Notes under the pieces: model-generated
Seen by the model: the letters and a program-made list of their open reading frames with translations, nothing else
Databases searched by the model: none
What the model was told of the DNA's origin: nothing
Made by a program: the position numbers and the translations under genes
NCBI GenBank assembly: GCA_023439505.1
Contig: JAEXNR010000052.1
Span: 62,001 to 126,000 of the forward strand
Direction: 5' to 3'
From: Bacillota bacterium
GTDB taxonomy: Bacteria; Bacillota; Clostridia; Lachnospirales; Lachnospiraceae
Length of the DNA: 64,000 nt
In this document: piece after piece, positions 18,331-27,780 of the stretch
Numbering within the stretch: position 1 is the stretch's first letter
Layout of the letters: each line of letters begins with the position of its first letter

Positions 18331-19908
18331 TTAATCTTCAAATAATTCAATCGTGACAACATTATCAATAAACTTGTACTGAAACCTAACTACGGTATTG
18401 TCCTTTTCTACTTTAAAATAACCTTTATTGGAGGATCCACTTCTTGGATAAGTATCATAACAATAGGTTGCTGATAACGTTCCGTAAGTAGAAATAGCAT
18501 AATCATACTCTCCTGCAAAGGGAATTATGACCGAAAGAGTATAAGTATTATGCCCGATATAATACATTCTGGTAACTTCGCTATTGGAGTCATTCACAAC
18601 AGCACCAACATAAGGCTGAAAACTACCATAGACAACTACCTCTTCCGGTAACTTCATTCCAGTTTCCTCATCGAAGGTATTCTTTGCCCCATAATCGATT
18701 AAGCTTTCCGGGTTACCAGCTTTCTTACGCAAACAGTCACCCATTGCCCACAGCTGTTTCACGGTTTCTTCCTGTCCAAAGCCCATTGGGCAGGAAGGAC
18801 TCTTGGTATTAATCTGATAATAATCCTGCACATCCATCCTCCCGTTATCTGCACGCTTCATCGTTACCTTTGCAGCATCTAACGATCTACGAAACGGTAT
18901 CTCAAAATATGCGTTCACATTATTGATCGCCACCCATTTGTACGTATATTCAAGGAAATGTCTCTGACCTTTCTCATCCTGATTCGCAAACCAGCCAATC
19001 TGGTCATAGCCCCACCAATCTTTCCAGGCACGTTCCTCATAAGTGTAGCTATTAAAATCATCTACTACTTTTCCACCCCAGTTATCGTACTCCATAAGAT
19101 ATGGCATCACGTCCGCACTCCAGCCGTTGGGATTTAATCCGCCCTCACTATATCCCTCTCGAACCATAACCAGTTTCTCTCCTTCTCTATCAAGGACAGG
19201 ATATCTGGTAAATGGCATAGCATGATAGTCTAGTAGTAGTTTCCCACGGATATTAATACCGTGGCTATGTGCATCCATCAATATCTTGTGTCGTCTGGCA
19301 TGTTGCTTAGCATAGGATCGGATCATTTCCATCAATTCAGCCATTTTTACCATACCTCTGTCATTGGCTGTGTACAGATGAATCTGTCCCATATGAAGTG
19401 CTTCGTAGCCAGCATCAATATACCTGGTCGCACGGTAATAGAACCATATTCTTGTTTCCAGGCGATCAATATCAGGTAATGCTCCGTCCTCTCCCCAGAT
19501 AAAGCCTCTGGGTTCCTGCGGAAAACGCATCTCTTCAAAATGAAAACCTCTATCCTCCGGTACAAGACCGAAGGCCTCAAATACGTATTCAGGTATCTTA
19601 AAGTTTTCAATTTGACGATAAACTGCTTCAAAGATACAAGCCTGCAAAATGATCTCAGGATCAATCTCATGTACACGATCTGAAAGGTACTTTGATTTTC
19701 TGAAGTGCTCCTCATCATCCGGATCAGGCTCCCATATTCCAGAAGCTCTTCCAATAAATTTAACACCAATATTCTTAATTGCTCTTAAATCATCCTCTAA
19801 GGTCTTCGTATGAATCATGAATGCTGCAGTTACTGATCTGGATAGATAATTTTCCAGCACTTCCTTGTCTATTGTCGTATCAAATGTATAATTTTTCGTA
19901 ATTGTCAT
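18331..19908 (-). CDS. Unrecognised TIM-barrel-like protein of the mannoside operon
   Basis: A 525-residue protein without signal peptide; I do not recognise a named family. Alternating strand/helix segments in the first ~360 residues suggest a (beta/alpha)8 barrel: VKFIGRASGIWEP, DPEIILQACIFEAVY, GYEALHMGQIHLY, HKILMDAHSHG. Conserved-looking acidic and aromatic clusters (RLETRIWFYYRATRYID, YDNWGGKVVDDFNSY, WKDWWGYDQIGWFANQDE) could line a sugar pocket. A beta-rich C-terminal domain (about 430-525, VYGSFQPYVGAVVND onward) follows. It is the last gene after the GH4, GH38 and GH125 genes, so a cytoplasmic glycoside-processing role is inferred. ATG at 19908 is preceded by AGGCAGG. Possibly a glycosidase family without a CAZy number; no catalytic residues can be named. 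Confidence 0.75.
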   Translation of the reverse strand: MTITKNYTFDTTIDKEVLENYLSRSVTAAFMIHTKTLEDDLRAIKNIGVKFIGRASGIWEPDPDDEEHFRKSKYLSDRVHEIDPEIILQACIFEAVYRQIENFKIPEYVFEAFGLVPEDRGFHFEEMRFPQEPRGFIWGEDGALPDIDRLETRIWFYYRATRYIDAGYEALHMGQIHLYTANDRGMVKMAELMEMIRSYAKQHARRHKILMDAHSHGINIRGKLLLDYHAMPFTRYPVLDREGEKLVMVREGYSEGGLNPNGWSADVMPYLMEYDNWGGKVVDDFNSYTYEERAWKDWWGYDQIGWFANQDEKGQRHFLEYTYKWVAINNVNAYFEIPFRRSLDAAKVTMKRADNGRMDVQDYYQINTKSPSCPMGFGQEETVKQLWAMGDCLRKKAGNPESLIDYGAKNTFDEETGMKLPEEVVVYGSFQPYVGAVVNDSNSEVTRMYYIGHNTYTLSVIIPFAGEYDYAISTYGTLSATYCYDTYPRSGSSNKGYFKVEKDNTVVRFQYKFIDNVVTIELFED

Positions 19909-19929
19909 CCTGCCTTTCTGAAACTGTGA

Positions 19930-20142
19930 TCAAATATATATTCTCTGGGTCTTTGAGAACTGGAATGTGAATTGATTCCAGGTAATATAATAGTTCTTCT
20001 CTTCCTCCTGCTTTAATTCATAATGAACCTTAATATATTCTTTTGTATTGATAAAATCTAATTTATTCTCTAAAAGTATAAACCCTTGATCAAGTTGAAC
20101 TTCTTTTACCCTGAAATAATTGAATGTACAATAATACTTGTT
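19930..20142 (-). pseudogene. 70-codon open frame continuing directly after the GH125 stop
   Basis: Immediately after the GH125 TAA (20145-20143) the same frame stays open for 70 codons to a TGA at 19932-19930. It contains no ATG, GTG or TTG. Its composition is protein-like: VKEVQLDQGFILLENKLDF, EYIKVHYELKQEEEKNY, and a beta-strand-like end WNQFTFQF. GH125 enzymes are normally about 430 residues, so the upstream gene is complete without it. The segment is best read as the tail of another, mostly deleted gene, or as a readthrough extension. Confidence 0.5.
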
Positions 20143-21429
20143 TTATGAATATAATTGCATAACAAATAGTGAAAATAAGGAATTTGCCCATGCAAACCAT
20201 TCTCTTGTAAATTGGTTCGGATCATCACAGCAAAAGCCTTCATGCATGACGCCCTTACCAGCATCCGTATTCAGTAGCAGCTCAAGTAAATTTTCCTTTT
20301 CTTGCACCGTTTGAGCTGTTAATCCTTGCATGGTTAAGGCAATATGCCAAATATATCGATCCGGAGTATGAGGACTTCCGATTCCCTGGGCAATGGACCC
20401 CTCATAATAATAGGGATTTTTCTTACTTAATATAAATCTTCTGGTGTTCTGATAGATCGCATCGTCGGAACCTTTATATGTTAACCAAGGAATGGATAAC
20501 AGACTTGGCACATTCGCATCATCCATTAGATGATAATTGCCGAGGCCATCGGATTCATAGACATAGATTTCGCCAAACTCATCATCTCGTATGATTCCGA
20601 AGTCCCTAATTCCACCTTCTATCTCTTCCTTTAGTTCTTTTGCTCTTGTTGCGAGTGCATTATCTTTATATATATTTACAGAGAATTCTGCTATATAGGT
20701 AAGAACAACCGTTGCGAACATATTGGAGGGTATCAAATAACCATACTTACAAGCATCGTCACTCGGGCGAAAGCCTGACCAGGTCATACCGGTATATGCT
20801 GTGGGTTCCCCTTTCCCTTCCCTTGTCAGTGTATCTGAAGGAGGGCAGTTCAACCTTACAAAGGAATAGCCAGAAGCACTGTCATGTCTTTGTTCCTTCT
20901 TCCATAGATCCATCACTATGACGAATACTCTCTTTACTTCTTCCGTAAAGATACTCTTATCTTTGGTTCGAGTAAAGTATTCGTGAATTATCCAGATAGG
21001 ATAGCAAAGGGTATCTACTTCATATTTACGCTCCCAGTCCCAAGGAATGGAATCTGTTATGTCAACTTCCCAGCAATTACCGTTCGCTTCTTCATTGAAT
21101 GCATTTGCATAGGGATCTAGTAAAATATAGTGCATCTGTCTTTTGATCAGCCCACGGACAAATTCCTTTAAAATTGGGTATTCCATTAGATATGGCAGAT
21201 AATGTACAACCTGTGCCGAGGAATCTCTCAACCACATAGCAGCAATATCTCCGGTGAACACAAACACTTCTTCATTCTCCAAAAATTTTGTCGTCGTTTT
21301 CGCTGTACTGACATAACAATTGCAAAATGTATCATATAACTTCTGTTTGTTGATAAATTTAGCAGCAATCTGTTCCGCTATTTCTTCGACTGCTTGATTT
21401 AATTGTAACTGTTTTTCTTCTAAATTCAT
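20143..21429 (-). CDS. GH125 exo-alpha-1,6-mannosidase
   Basis: A 428-residue cytoplasmic glycoside hydrolase of family 125, metal-independent inverting enzymes that remove terminal alpha-1,6-mannose. Signature segments are intact: FTGDIAAMWLRDSSAQVVHY (about 58-77), GNCWEVDITDSIPWDWERKY and WSGFRPSDDACKYGYLIPSN, which probably carries the general acid. The open frame begins 30 codons earlier, but only the ATG at 21429 has a ribosome site (GGAG, 7 bases upstream), giving the usual family length. It lies 300 bases downstream of the GH38 gene. A small hairpin (21558-21586) between them may adjust expression of the distal genes. No signal peptide, so it acts on imported oligosaccharides. Confidence 0.92.
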   Translation of the reverse strand: MNLEEKQLQLNQAVEEIAEQIAAKFINKQKLYDTFCNCYVSTAKTTTKFLENEEVFVFTGDIAAMWLRDSSAQVVHYLPYLMEYPILKEFVRGLIKRQMHYILLDPYANAFNEEANGNCWEVDITDSIPWDWERKYEVDTLCYPIWIIHEYFTRTKDKSIFTEEVKRVFVIVMDLWKKEQRHDSASGYSFVRLNCPPSDTLTREGKGEPTAYTGMTWSGFRPSDDACKYGYLIPSNMFATVVLTYIAEFSVNIYKDNALATRAKELKEEIEGGIRDFGIIRDDEFGEIYVYESDGLGNYHLMDDANVPSLLSIPWLTYKGSDDAIYQNTRRFILSKKNPYYYEGSIAQGIGSPHTPDRYIWHIALTMQGLTAQTVQEKENLLELLLNTDAGKGVMHEGFCCDDPNQFTREWFAWANSLFSLFVMQLYS

Positions 21430-21729
21430 AATAATCTCCGTTCTATCTCCAACCCAAGTATTCGGGTGACTGCATAGAGAATAATTAAAAGAAGTTAGTG
21501 TGAAAATTAAAATTTTCACACGGCATTGGCAGCATGGAGGATTAATATGAAAATCCTAAGTGTTAGCATGTTCCTTCCTAACACTTTTAGATTCTCATTT
21601 TGAGTCCTTCTCAAGATACAAAGAAATCTGTATCATGATACAATTTAGCTCTTCCACCTTATCCAAGAAAAGCTGCTATCGATGCCGCAAGAACACTTAA
21701 AAGATACTTAGACACTCAGCTTAATTTTT
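21430..21729. other. Intergenic 300 bp in the mannosidase operon with small hairpin
   Basis: AAGTGTTAG (21558-21566) and CTAACACTT (21578-21586) form a perfect 9-bp stem. No T-run follows it on the minus strand, so it is more likely a processing or stabilising hairpin than a terminator. A short plus-strand frame near 21650-21730 reads plausibly (ending RKAAIDAARTLKRYLDTQL) but is bounded by a stop just upstream and has no start; it may be a gene scrap. Confidence 0.4.
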
Positions 21730-24700
21730 TTATATAAATGTTATCAACAAAGTCTTAATCTCATAAGGTTTGATTTCAACCCGAACAGGTCCTTCAGAAT
21801 AAGTGCCTAAGGACTGCTCCATCAAGTCGCATTCACACCAGGATTGAATCGAAATTTTACTTTCCATTGTAACACTACCTCTAGCACCTGCATATTCATG
21901 GAAGCGGATCACGGTAGCGTCAGAGTTTTCTGCTTGTTTCATACAATCAACTACAATGTGCTTATTATCAAAGGTAAACAAACTTCCTTGTGTATACTTG
22001 CTCATACCAGCAACCGCTATTAAGGGATTATTCAGATCAAAGGCTTCCATTTCCAGATCACTTTGGTACCACTCTTCGGTGTGAGGATAGAGGGAGTAGG
22101 TAAATTCATGATAGCCCAAATCCGCCGAATAATCGGGATCCACTGCGGACTTGATTAAAGTCAGACGAATTGTATCTTCCATTACATCATGACCATATTT
22201 ACAGTCATTTAAAAATGCAACTGCGTAGCCTGTCTCACTAATATCCACCCACTTATGTGCAACTACTTCAAATTTTGCAGCTTCCCAACTAGTATTTCTA
22301 GTTATAGGACGGCGGATATTCCCGTATTGAATATCAAATCTTGCGTCTACTGCACGGATATGAACGGGGAATGCAACCTTCATTAACTTTTGCCGTTCCT
22401 TCCAAAGTACTTCTGTCTTAAAATCAATTCTCTTCTTGTCATGGTATAGACACATGATTTGTTTGATTACAGATTCATGATAAGTCCAGGTAAAGGCAAC
22501 GAAGATGCCTAGTTTATTCTCGTTAACTTGGATTGCGTTACATTCCTTTACGATTTCCTTCTTGTTGTCTATAGTAGGCTCTAGCTCCCAAGCGTCAAAG
22601 CATCTTGGTTTATCCTCAAAAATCTGAAGAACATTACCGAATTTTCCTTCCGGTAGAATCTCTCTGGCTGCATCCTTATCAAAAATACTTGATAGATGCC
22701 CTTGTTCATTCCAGGTAACTGTATAGTAGTCGGTAGAAACTTGATGTTCTGTTGATACTCTATTGTTTGTTATTAACCTATAGCTGGCATCTAGCTTATT
22801 GTTAGTTTCTAACATATCGCTTGCATCTGCTTCATTATTTTCTACTAGAATATAGCTAGCGTCTATCTTATTTTTAATATCTACTTTTACCACCTTTTTA
22901 ATTGTTACAAAAGAGAATGGTTCCATATCTTTTACGAATACAACGGCATTACTATCTTTTACATCACTACTGAGAACTGTTCCCTGTTCGTCTTCAAAGG
23001 AGCACGCTTCACTAATGCCCGGTATCATAATATAAGAGCTTCGTTTCCAGTTGGAATTGTTCCAGACTGTATAAGTGTCTACTTCCGCTGTATATAAGCC
23101 GTTGTTAACCCGGTTTACAACAGAATTTAATATAGCAATTGCTTTTTCATATTCTACATGACTATCATCGTAGACTTCTTTTATAGAGGAACCCGGTAAA
23201 ATATCATGGAACTGATGACAGAGTACTATTTTCCAGGCTTCTAAGATAGCTTCCTTATTGTAAGGTACGTTAGCAAGTTGCTCTGAAATTACGGAAAGCA
23301 TCTCCACATTACGTAACATAAATTCCATTCGGCGGTTCATTTTCTTATTGTAAGCTTGTGATGTATAGGTCCCTCTATGGAACTCAAGGTATAGTTCACC
23401 ATCCCAGATCGGAAGATATCCCTCCATTGCATTGTTACGAACAGTTTCCTGTAAACGTCTGAAATATTCAGTAGCCGGTTCCACCTGAACATGTGGAATT
23501 CCCGGAATTTTATTGATGTGGCTGATGGTTTCAATCATATCACGGTTAGGACCACCTCCCCCATCTCCATATCCATAAGAAATGAGAAGATCTTTATTTA
23601 AGTCTTTATTGTTATAATTATCCCATACACCTTTTACAGCATATGGTCTGGTATCTCCATTATAGGTATAGGAGATAGATCCCTGATCCGTAGTGGTAAT
23701 AAAATGTGATAGGATTTCGGTTCCGTCAATACCCCGCCATAAAAAAGTATCATAAGGCAATTTATTCGTATCGTTCCAACTGATTTTCGTAGTCATGAAG
23801 GTATTAATCCCTGATTTTCGAAGAATTTGTGGAAGTGCCCAGGAATATCCGAATACATCAGGAAGCCATAGGAATTCGTTCTCATATCCGAACTCCTTCT
23901 GGAAGAAATTCTTACCTAATAAAATTTGTCTTACTAAGGATTCTCCACTGACCAGGTTACAGTCACATTCAACCCACATAGAACCTGATGGCTCCCATTT
24001 ACCTTCAGCAACCCGGGTTTTAATATACTCATACACATCGGGGTAATCCTGCTTGATAAAATCATAAAGTTGAGCCTGAGACTGTAAGAAGGTATAGTGA
24101 TCATATCGATCCATCATTCGGTTTACCGTCGAAAAAGAACGAGCTGCCTTCTCTCTTGTGTGGCGAAGTCTCCAAAGCCAAGCCACATCAATGTGCGTAT
24201 GACCAAGCATACTTACATTAACCTCTGGTTTGCCCCTACCATCCATCTTTTGATTCAGATATAGATACGCCTGTTCTACCGTCTGATAAAATTGCTCTGA
24301 GCCTGGTTGTGTATAATCTACGAACCGGAAGGCTTTCACCAGGGTATTCAACATCCATTCTTTATATTCATTGTTCTTATCCAGCAAATCATAGGTTTCC
24401 AAAACACTTCTTGATAGAAAATACAAATCATCCGTGGGATGATCAAGTACCCCAAACTGTGCACGTTTTATTTCCATTGCCATATCTTTAGGGAAGCCGC
24501 CACCATTTAAACCAGACCAGACACGGAACTTCAAATCTAATTCCATTCCGTTCCTATCTACATCAAAGAATACTTCCTTGTGATTTCCATCCACTCCCTG
24601 ATAAGGCTCGCCGTTCAGATACAATAGACTTTCAAAATGGCTATTGTTACCGCTACCTTCCCTTACTCCAAAATCAAATAGACCGATAACCTCTTTGTCT

Positions 24701-24936
24701 TTTAATTCCTGAGGAATCACGATATTTGTACAAAGCCAGTTATACTGGTCCCAGCCCTTCCAGCGAAATCCTACCTTAACCTCGGTTGGTGAGCCTTGAG
24801 GTATACGATTTCCTATAGTGCCATCATCGCTGTACCAGGAAAAAGCTTCGATATGATGGAGCTCTTTATAACGTAATTCTTTTATTTCCTCAATCAGATT
24901 CTGAATACGATCTCTATTATGAAAATCAAAGGGCAT
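21730..24936 (-). CDS. GH38 alpha-mannosidase
   Basis: A 1068-residue cytoplasmic retaining alpha-mannosidase. The Zn site is clear in MLGHTHIDVAWLW (His246, Asp250). The catalytic nucleophile is expected at Asp360 in WLPDVFGYSWALPQI. A three-helix middle domain and C-terminal beta domains follow (FRFHEYAGARGSVTM-type end, about 950-1068). It removes alpha-1,2/1,3/1,6-linked mannose. The start codon lies 11 bp inside the end of the GH4 gene, so the two are translationally coupled. Residues 690-725 are an oddity: three tandem 12-residue repeats (DASYxLxxNN type) encoded by 36-bp units, not expected in the family. No signal peptide. Confidence 0.95.
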   Translation of the reverse strand: MPFDFHNRDRIQNLIEEIKELRYKELHHIEAFSWYSDDGTIGNRIPQGSPTEVKVGFRWKGWDQYNWLCTNIVIPQELKDKEVIGLFDFGVREGSGNNSHFESLLYLNGEPYQGVDGNHKEVFFDVDRNGMELDLKFRVWSGLNGGGFPKDMAMEIKRAQFGVLDHPTDDLYFLSRSVLETYDLLDKNNEYKEWMLNTLVKAFRFVDYTQPGSEQFYQTVEQAYLYLNQKMDGRGKPEVNVSMLGHTHIDVAWLWRLRHTREKAARSFSTVNRMMDRYDHYTFLQSQAQLYDFIKQDYPDVYEYIKTRVAEGKWEPSGSMWVECDCNLVSGESLVRQILLGKNFFQKEFGYENEFLWLPDVFGYSWALPQILRKSGINTFMTTKISWNDTNKLPYDTFLWRGIDGTEILSHFITTTDQGSISYTYNGDTRPYAVKGVWDNYNNKDLNKDLLISYGYGDGGGGPNRDMIETISHINKIPGIPHVQVEPATEYFRRLQETVRNNAMEGYLPIWDGELYLEFHRGTYTSQAYNKKMNRRMEFMLRNVEMLSVISEQLANVPYNKEAILEAWKIVLCHQFHDILPGSSIKEVYDDSHVEYEKAIAILNSVVNRVNNGLYTAEVDTYTVWNNSNWKRSSYIMIPGISEACSFEDEQGTVLSSDVKDSNAVVFVKDMEPFSFVTIKKVVKVDIKNKIDASYILVENNEADASDMLETNNKLDASYRLITNNRVSTEHQVSTDYYTVTWNEQGHLSSIFDKDAAREILPEGKFGNVLQIFEDKPRCFDAWELEPTIDNKKEIVKECNAIQVNENKLGIFVAFTWTYHESVIKQIMCLYHDKKRIDFKTEVLWKERQKLMKVAFPVHIRAVDARFDIQYGNIRRPITRNTSWEAAKFEVVAHKWVDISETGYAVAFLNDCKYGHDVMEDTIRLTLIKSAVDPDYSADLGYHEFTYSLYPHTEEWYQSDLEMEAFDLNNPLIAVAGMSKYTQGSLFTFDNKHIVVDCMKQAENSDATVIRFHEYAGARGSVTMESKISIQSWCECDLMEQSLGTYSEGPVRVEIKPYEIKTLLITFI
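22762..22869 (-). repeat. 36-bp coding minisatellite inside the GH38 gene
   Basis: Exactly three 36-bp units encode KIDASYILVENN, EADASDMLETNN and KLDASYRLITNN (residues 690-725), followed by a looser echo (VSTEHQVST). Unit length keeps the reading frame. The insert falls between the helical and C-terminal beta domains, where a loop extension could be tolerated. Confidence 0.85.
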
Positions 24937-26299
24937 GAGAACCTCCTAATATACCGTTGTAAGCCTTATCAAAATTCTCCACCAATAGCTTAGCCAAGGA
25001 ATAGGAATTAATCAGAGGATGTAAGGTCAGAGCCTGGATGGCAGTAACCTTTGAATTTGTTTCAATTGCTTTAATTGTTAATTTTTCATACATTTTAATC
25101 ATACGCATCAAAAGATAGCAGCTTTCCGGTACTTCGCCTATCGGTACCGGATGTATTCCTTCTTTCGATACCTTACAGGTTACTTCGATGATATCTTTGT
25201 CTTCCAGTCCTTGAATACATCCATTGTTTTCAACAGAAAGAACCAGATGATAGCCTACCTCACTTTGGAGTCCTTCAATACAATCCAACATAACACCGGC
25301 ATATCCCATACCATCTGGAACTTCAAGTGTTCCATTAATAATCTCTTCCTTACGGTCACTACCGGTCTCTATGCTCATATAAGAGCTTTCTCTGATCGCC
25401 ATATAATATAAAAAGATCTGTAACGCAGCTTCCGGGTCAGCATCAATGTCGATCTCCTGTAATTCTTTCATCATCTGATCATTGACTTTCTCAATGGTCT
25501 TTCCTCTTGTTGCTCCTGATTTAATTATATTAGTCAAGGCTTTCTCTCTATGATAATAATAATAGAGATACTCGTTCGGTAAAAATCCGAGGGAACGAAG
25601 TAGCTCCGGATCGAACATGGAGAATTCCTGAATACTTTTTAAGAACTCATCATCCTGTAATAAATCACTTAATATTTCATTCCTGTGTTTTTTAACACTT
25701 CGAATCCAGGATAGATGATTTAATCCGAAGAATTCAACATATAAATCTTTTTCTTCTACTTTTAGCTGCTTTGCAATACGGAACTTAGTACTGCTAGGTG
25801 CGTCACAGATTCCGATAATGCGATCAAAGCCTGCATTACGGAGTGCCTGTGTCACTAATCCAGATGGGTTAGTAAAATTGAAAATCCAGGCATTCGGAGC
25901 ATATTGTTTTATTAATTCACAATATTCCAGTAGAACTGGGATGGTACGGACAGCCATAGAGAATCCGCCAACACCTGTCGTCTCCTGCCCGATCACTCCC
26001 TCTTCCAATGCTATCTGTTCATCAATTACTCTGGAATGGTCTCCTCCTACTCGCAATGTTGTTACAATATAATCCGCTCCGGTAATTGCATCGATCGCAT
26101 TATCAACTACTTCAAGTTTTAACTCCTCATTGCGACGATGAATTACATGGTTACATAGTTTACAAATGATTTTCTGCTTTTCCTGATTGATATCGTACAA
26201 AACTACCTTATCGATATGTAACTTTTTATATCGTGCCAGCAACCCATTGATAAAAATGACTGTTCTAACACCAGCACCTCCAATAACTGCAATCTTCAT
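24926..26299 (-). CDS. GH4-family NAD-dependent glycosidase
   Basis: A 457-residue cytoplasmic enzyme of glycoside hydrolase family 4, which cleaves (often 6-phosphorylated) glycosides by NAD+- and Mn2+-dependent redox chemistry. Visible features are the N-terminal Rossmann motif KIAVIGGAGVRT (2-13), NFTNPSG (about 141-147), the metal-binding Cys165 in GICDAPSS and His195 in FGLNHLSW. An ATG four codons upstream sits directly on the first GGAGG; the ATG at 26299 has a GGAGGA 5-6 bases upstream and is chosen. It overlaps the GH38 start by 11 bp. The ICDAP form is nearer to the phospho-beta-glucosidase side of the family, but the locus suggests a mannose-containing substrate, possibly phosphorylated by the neighbouring PfkB kinase. 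Confidence 0.88.
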   Translation of the reverse strand: MKIAVIGGAGVRTVIFINGLLARYKKLHIDKVVLYDINQEKQKIICKLCNHVIHRRNEELKLEVVDNAIDAITGADYIVTTLRVGGDHSRVIDEQIALEEGVIGQETTGVGGFSMAVRTIPVLLEYCELIKQYAPNAWIFNFTNPSGLVTQALRNAGFDRIIGICDAPSSTKFRIAKQLKVEEKDLYVEFFGLNHLSWIRSVKKHRNEILSDLLQDDEFLKSIQEFSMFDPELLRSLGFLPNEYLYYYYHREKALTNIIKSGATRGKTIEKVNDQMMKELQEIDIDADPEAALQIFLYYMAIRESSYMSIETGSDRKEEIINGTLEVPDGMGYAGVMLDCIEGLQSEVGYHLVLSVENNGCIQGLEDKDIIEVTCKVSKEGIHPVPIGEVPESCYLLMRMIKMYEKLTIKAIETNSKVTAIQALTLHPLINSYSLAKLLVENFDKAYNGILGGSHAL

Positions 26300-26311
26300 A
26301 CATTCCTCCAT

Positions 26312-26614
26312 CCTCCGCCTTAAGGTGATTTTTTAAGACTACATAGTTTATACTATCTCTTAGGTTTGTTTTATTACTTCCTGTTCGTATCTACGAATTA
26401 TATCGTATATTATTTTATATTCGTATAACGGTTTTGTCCTTACAGCGTTTTCTATTCTTAAGCACTTTTGTTCTTAAAACACTTTCCGTTTATAACATGC
26501 TTTCTATGTTTAAAGTTCCTTCTTTACTTATATTGATCTTTACTCATACAGCATTTGCATTAAATAATGTTCACTATTCTAACAGCGTCTGCAACTTATA
26601 ATTACCTCTTGTTC
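26312..26614. repeat. Degenerate ~18-bp periodic DNA between kinase and GH4 genes
   Basis: The 300-bp gap contains no gene. From about 26436 to 26636 it reads as roughly eleven 16-18-bp units resembling TTACAGCGTTTTCTATTC, several of them ending in TTC or TT. A small dyad TTCGTA-TC-TACGAA lies near 26387-26400. The periodicity is visible by eye but the units are diverged. Confidence 0.45.
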
Positions 26615-27556
26615 TTACAAAGCTTCCTGTTCGTTCATGAATTCAATTAATCTTTCCTCTGTAGGGAAAGCTGTATTTCCTCCATATGCAGTGACCGATA
26701 AAGCTCCACAAGCATTTCCATAGCTTAAACATTCGGTGATAGTTTTTCCTTTTAAGAATCCACTAATAAAGCCTGCATTAAAGGAATCGCCAGCGCCGGT
26801 AGTATCAACTACTGTTACCTTATATGGTTGTGCTACATATTCTTTGCCCTCAGTAATTGCAACTGAACCATCTTTACCGAGTTTTGCAACTACCAACTTA
26901 CAATACTTTGCAAAATCTGTTATAGATTCCATAGCAGTTTCTTTTCTTCCATAATGAATTGCTTCGGTTTCATTCATGAATAACACGTCGATATAGGGAA
27001 ACAATTCATAAATTTTTTGGTACCACTCTCCGGAATCATCCCAACCAACATCCAGACTTACTGTGATATCACTGTGTTCCTTAACATTCTTCAATAATTT
27101 CAAATACTGTTCATGATTTTTGCTTCCACCATAACCAGTTACATGGATATGTCTTGCCTTCTGTAATTGCTCCAGTTGAATGGCTTCCATATTAATCTCA
27201 TCATTAGTACCTCTATACGTTAAAAAAGACCGATCGTTTTGATTCGTGAAACTGAGTGAAATACCAGTTTTATTTTTATCACTTATTGTTAGTAAGGAGG
27301 TATCAATATTCGTTTGTTTCAATTTTTCTAAGATATATTTTCCATAGCAATCATCTCCGATGATACCTTGAAATACCGGGTATAATCCAAGTTTACCTAA
27401 TCCCATCGCAAAAAGCGCAGCTCCTCCACCGATATAGGTATCCATAATCTCAACAACATCTTCTTGTCCCGGCATAGGGAAATGTTCCACACCCGGTATT
27501 ACGATATCTACATTAACATCACCATAAATGAATACATCCCATTTTTTAGCTGCCAT
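26615..27556 (-). CDS. PfkB-family carbohydrate kinase
   Basis: A 313-residue ribokinase-like sugar kinase. The N-terminal region carries the sugar-binding GGAALFAMGLGKLG segment (about 40-53). The C-terminal ATP/catalytic signature DTTGAGDSFNAGFISGFLKG is complete (about 248-267), with the catalytic Asp in GAGD. It would phosphorylate a monosaccharide released in the cytoplasm; ribokinase-family members take fructose, ribose, nucleosides or ketohexonates, so the substrate is not fixed. It heads the surviving part of the mannosidase operon, 300 bases before the GH4 gene, with a good AAGGAGG site at its start. Upstream lies a truncated permease stub. Confidence 0.9.
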   Translation of the reverse strand: MAAKKWDVFIYGDVNVDIVIPGVEHFPMPGQEDVVEIMDTYIGGGAALFAMGLGKLGLYPVFQGIIGDDCYGKYILEKLKQTNIDTSLLTISDKNKTGISLSFTNQNDRSFLTYRGTNDEINMEAIQLEQLQKARHIHVTGYGGSKNHEQYLKLLKNVKEHSDITVSLDVGWDDSGEWYQKIYELFPYIDVLFMNETEAIHYGRKETAMESITDFAKYCKLVVAKLGKDGSVAITEGKEYVAQPYKVTVVDTTGAGDSFNAGFISGFLKGKTITECLSYGNACGALSVTAYGGNTAFPTEERLIEFMNEQEAL

Positions 27557-27651
27557 TAAAATCCTCCTTGGATCTAATATTCGTGTAATTAGACAATTGT
27601 AACTCTATATTGTTTCTGTAATGGTATCCATTCCATGATTTTCGCAATTAC

Positions 27652-27780
27652 CTAAGCTTTTACAGCTCCAATCATGGAACCCTTTGCAAAGTATTTCTGA
27701 ACAAACGGATATACACATAGAATCGGACCGGTTGTAATCACAACCAATATTAATGCATGGTACAATGGATAAAACTTTGT
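27652..27780 (-). pseudogene. C-terminal stub of a sugar ABC permease (LplC type)
   Basis: The minus strand encodes 42 residues ending ILCVYPFVQKYFAKGSMIGA-VKA and a stop. This is the highly typical C-terminus of LplC/YtcP-type carbohydrate permeases. The rest of the permease is absent; the stub begins exactly at the stop of the endonuclease-like gene (27780), in a different frame. This marks a deletion junction. It is not a copy of either intact permease C-terminus elsewhere in the window, so a separate transporter was lost here. Confidence 0.8.

Noticed and set aside
24926..24936. GH4/GH38 overlap as a frameshift or sequencing error
   Set aside because: Both proteins are complete with proper ends; an 11-bp overlap is ordinary translational coupling.
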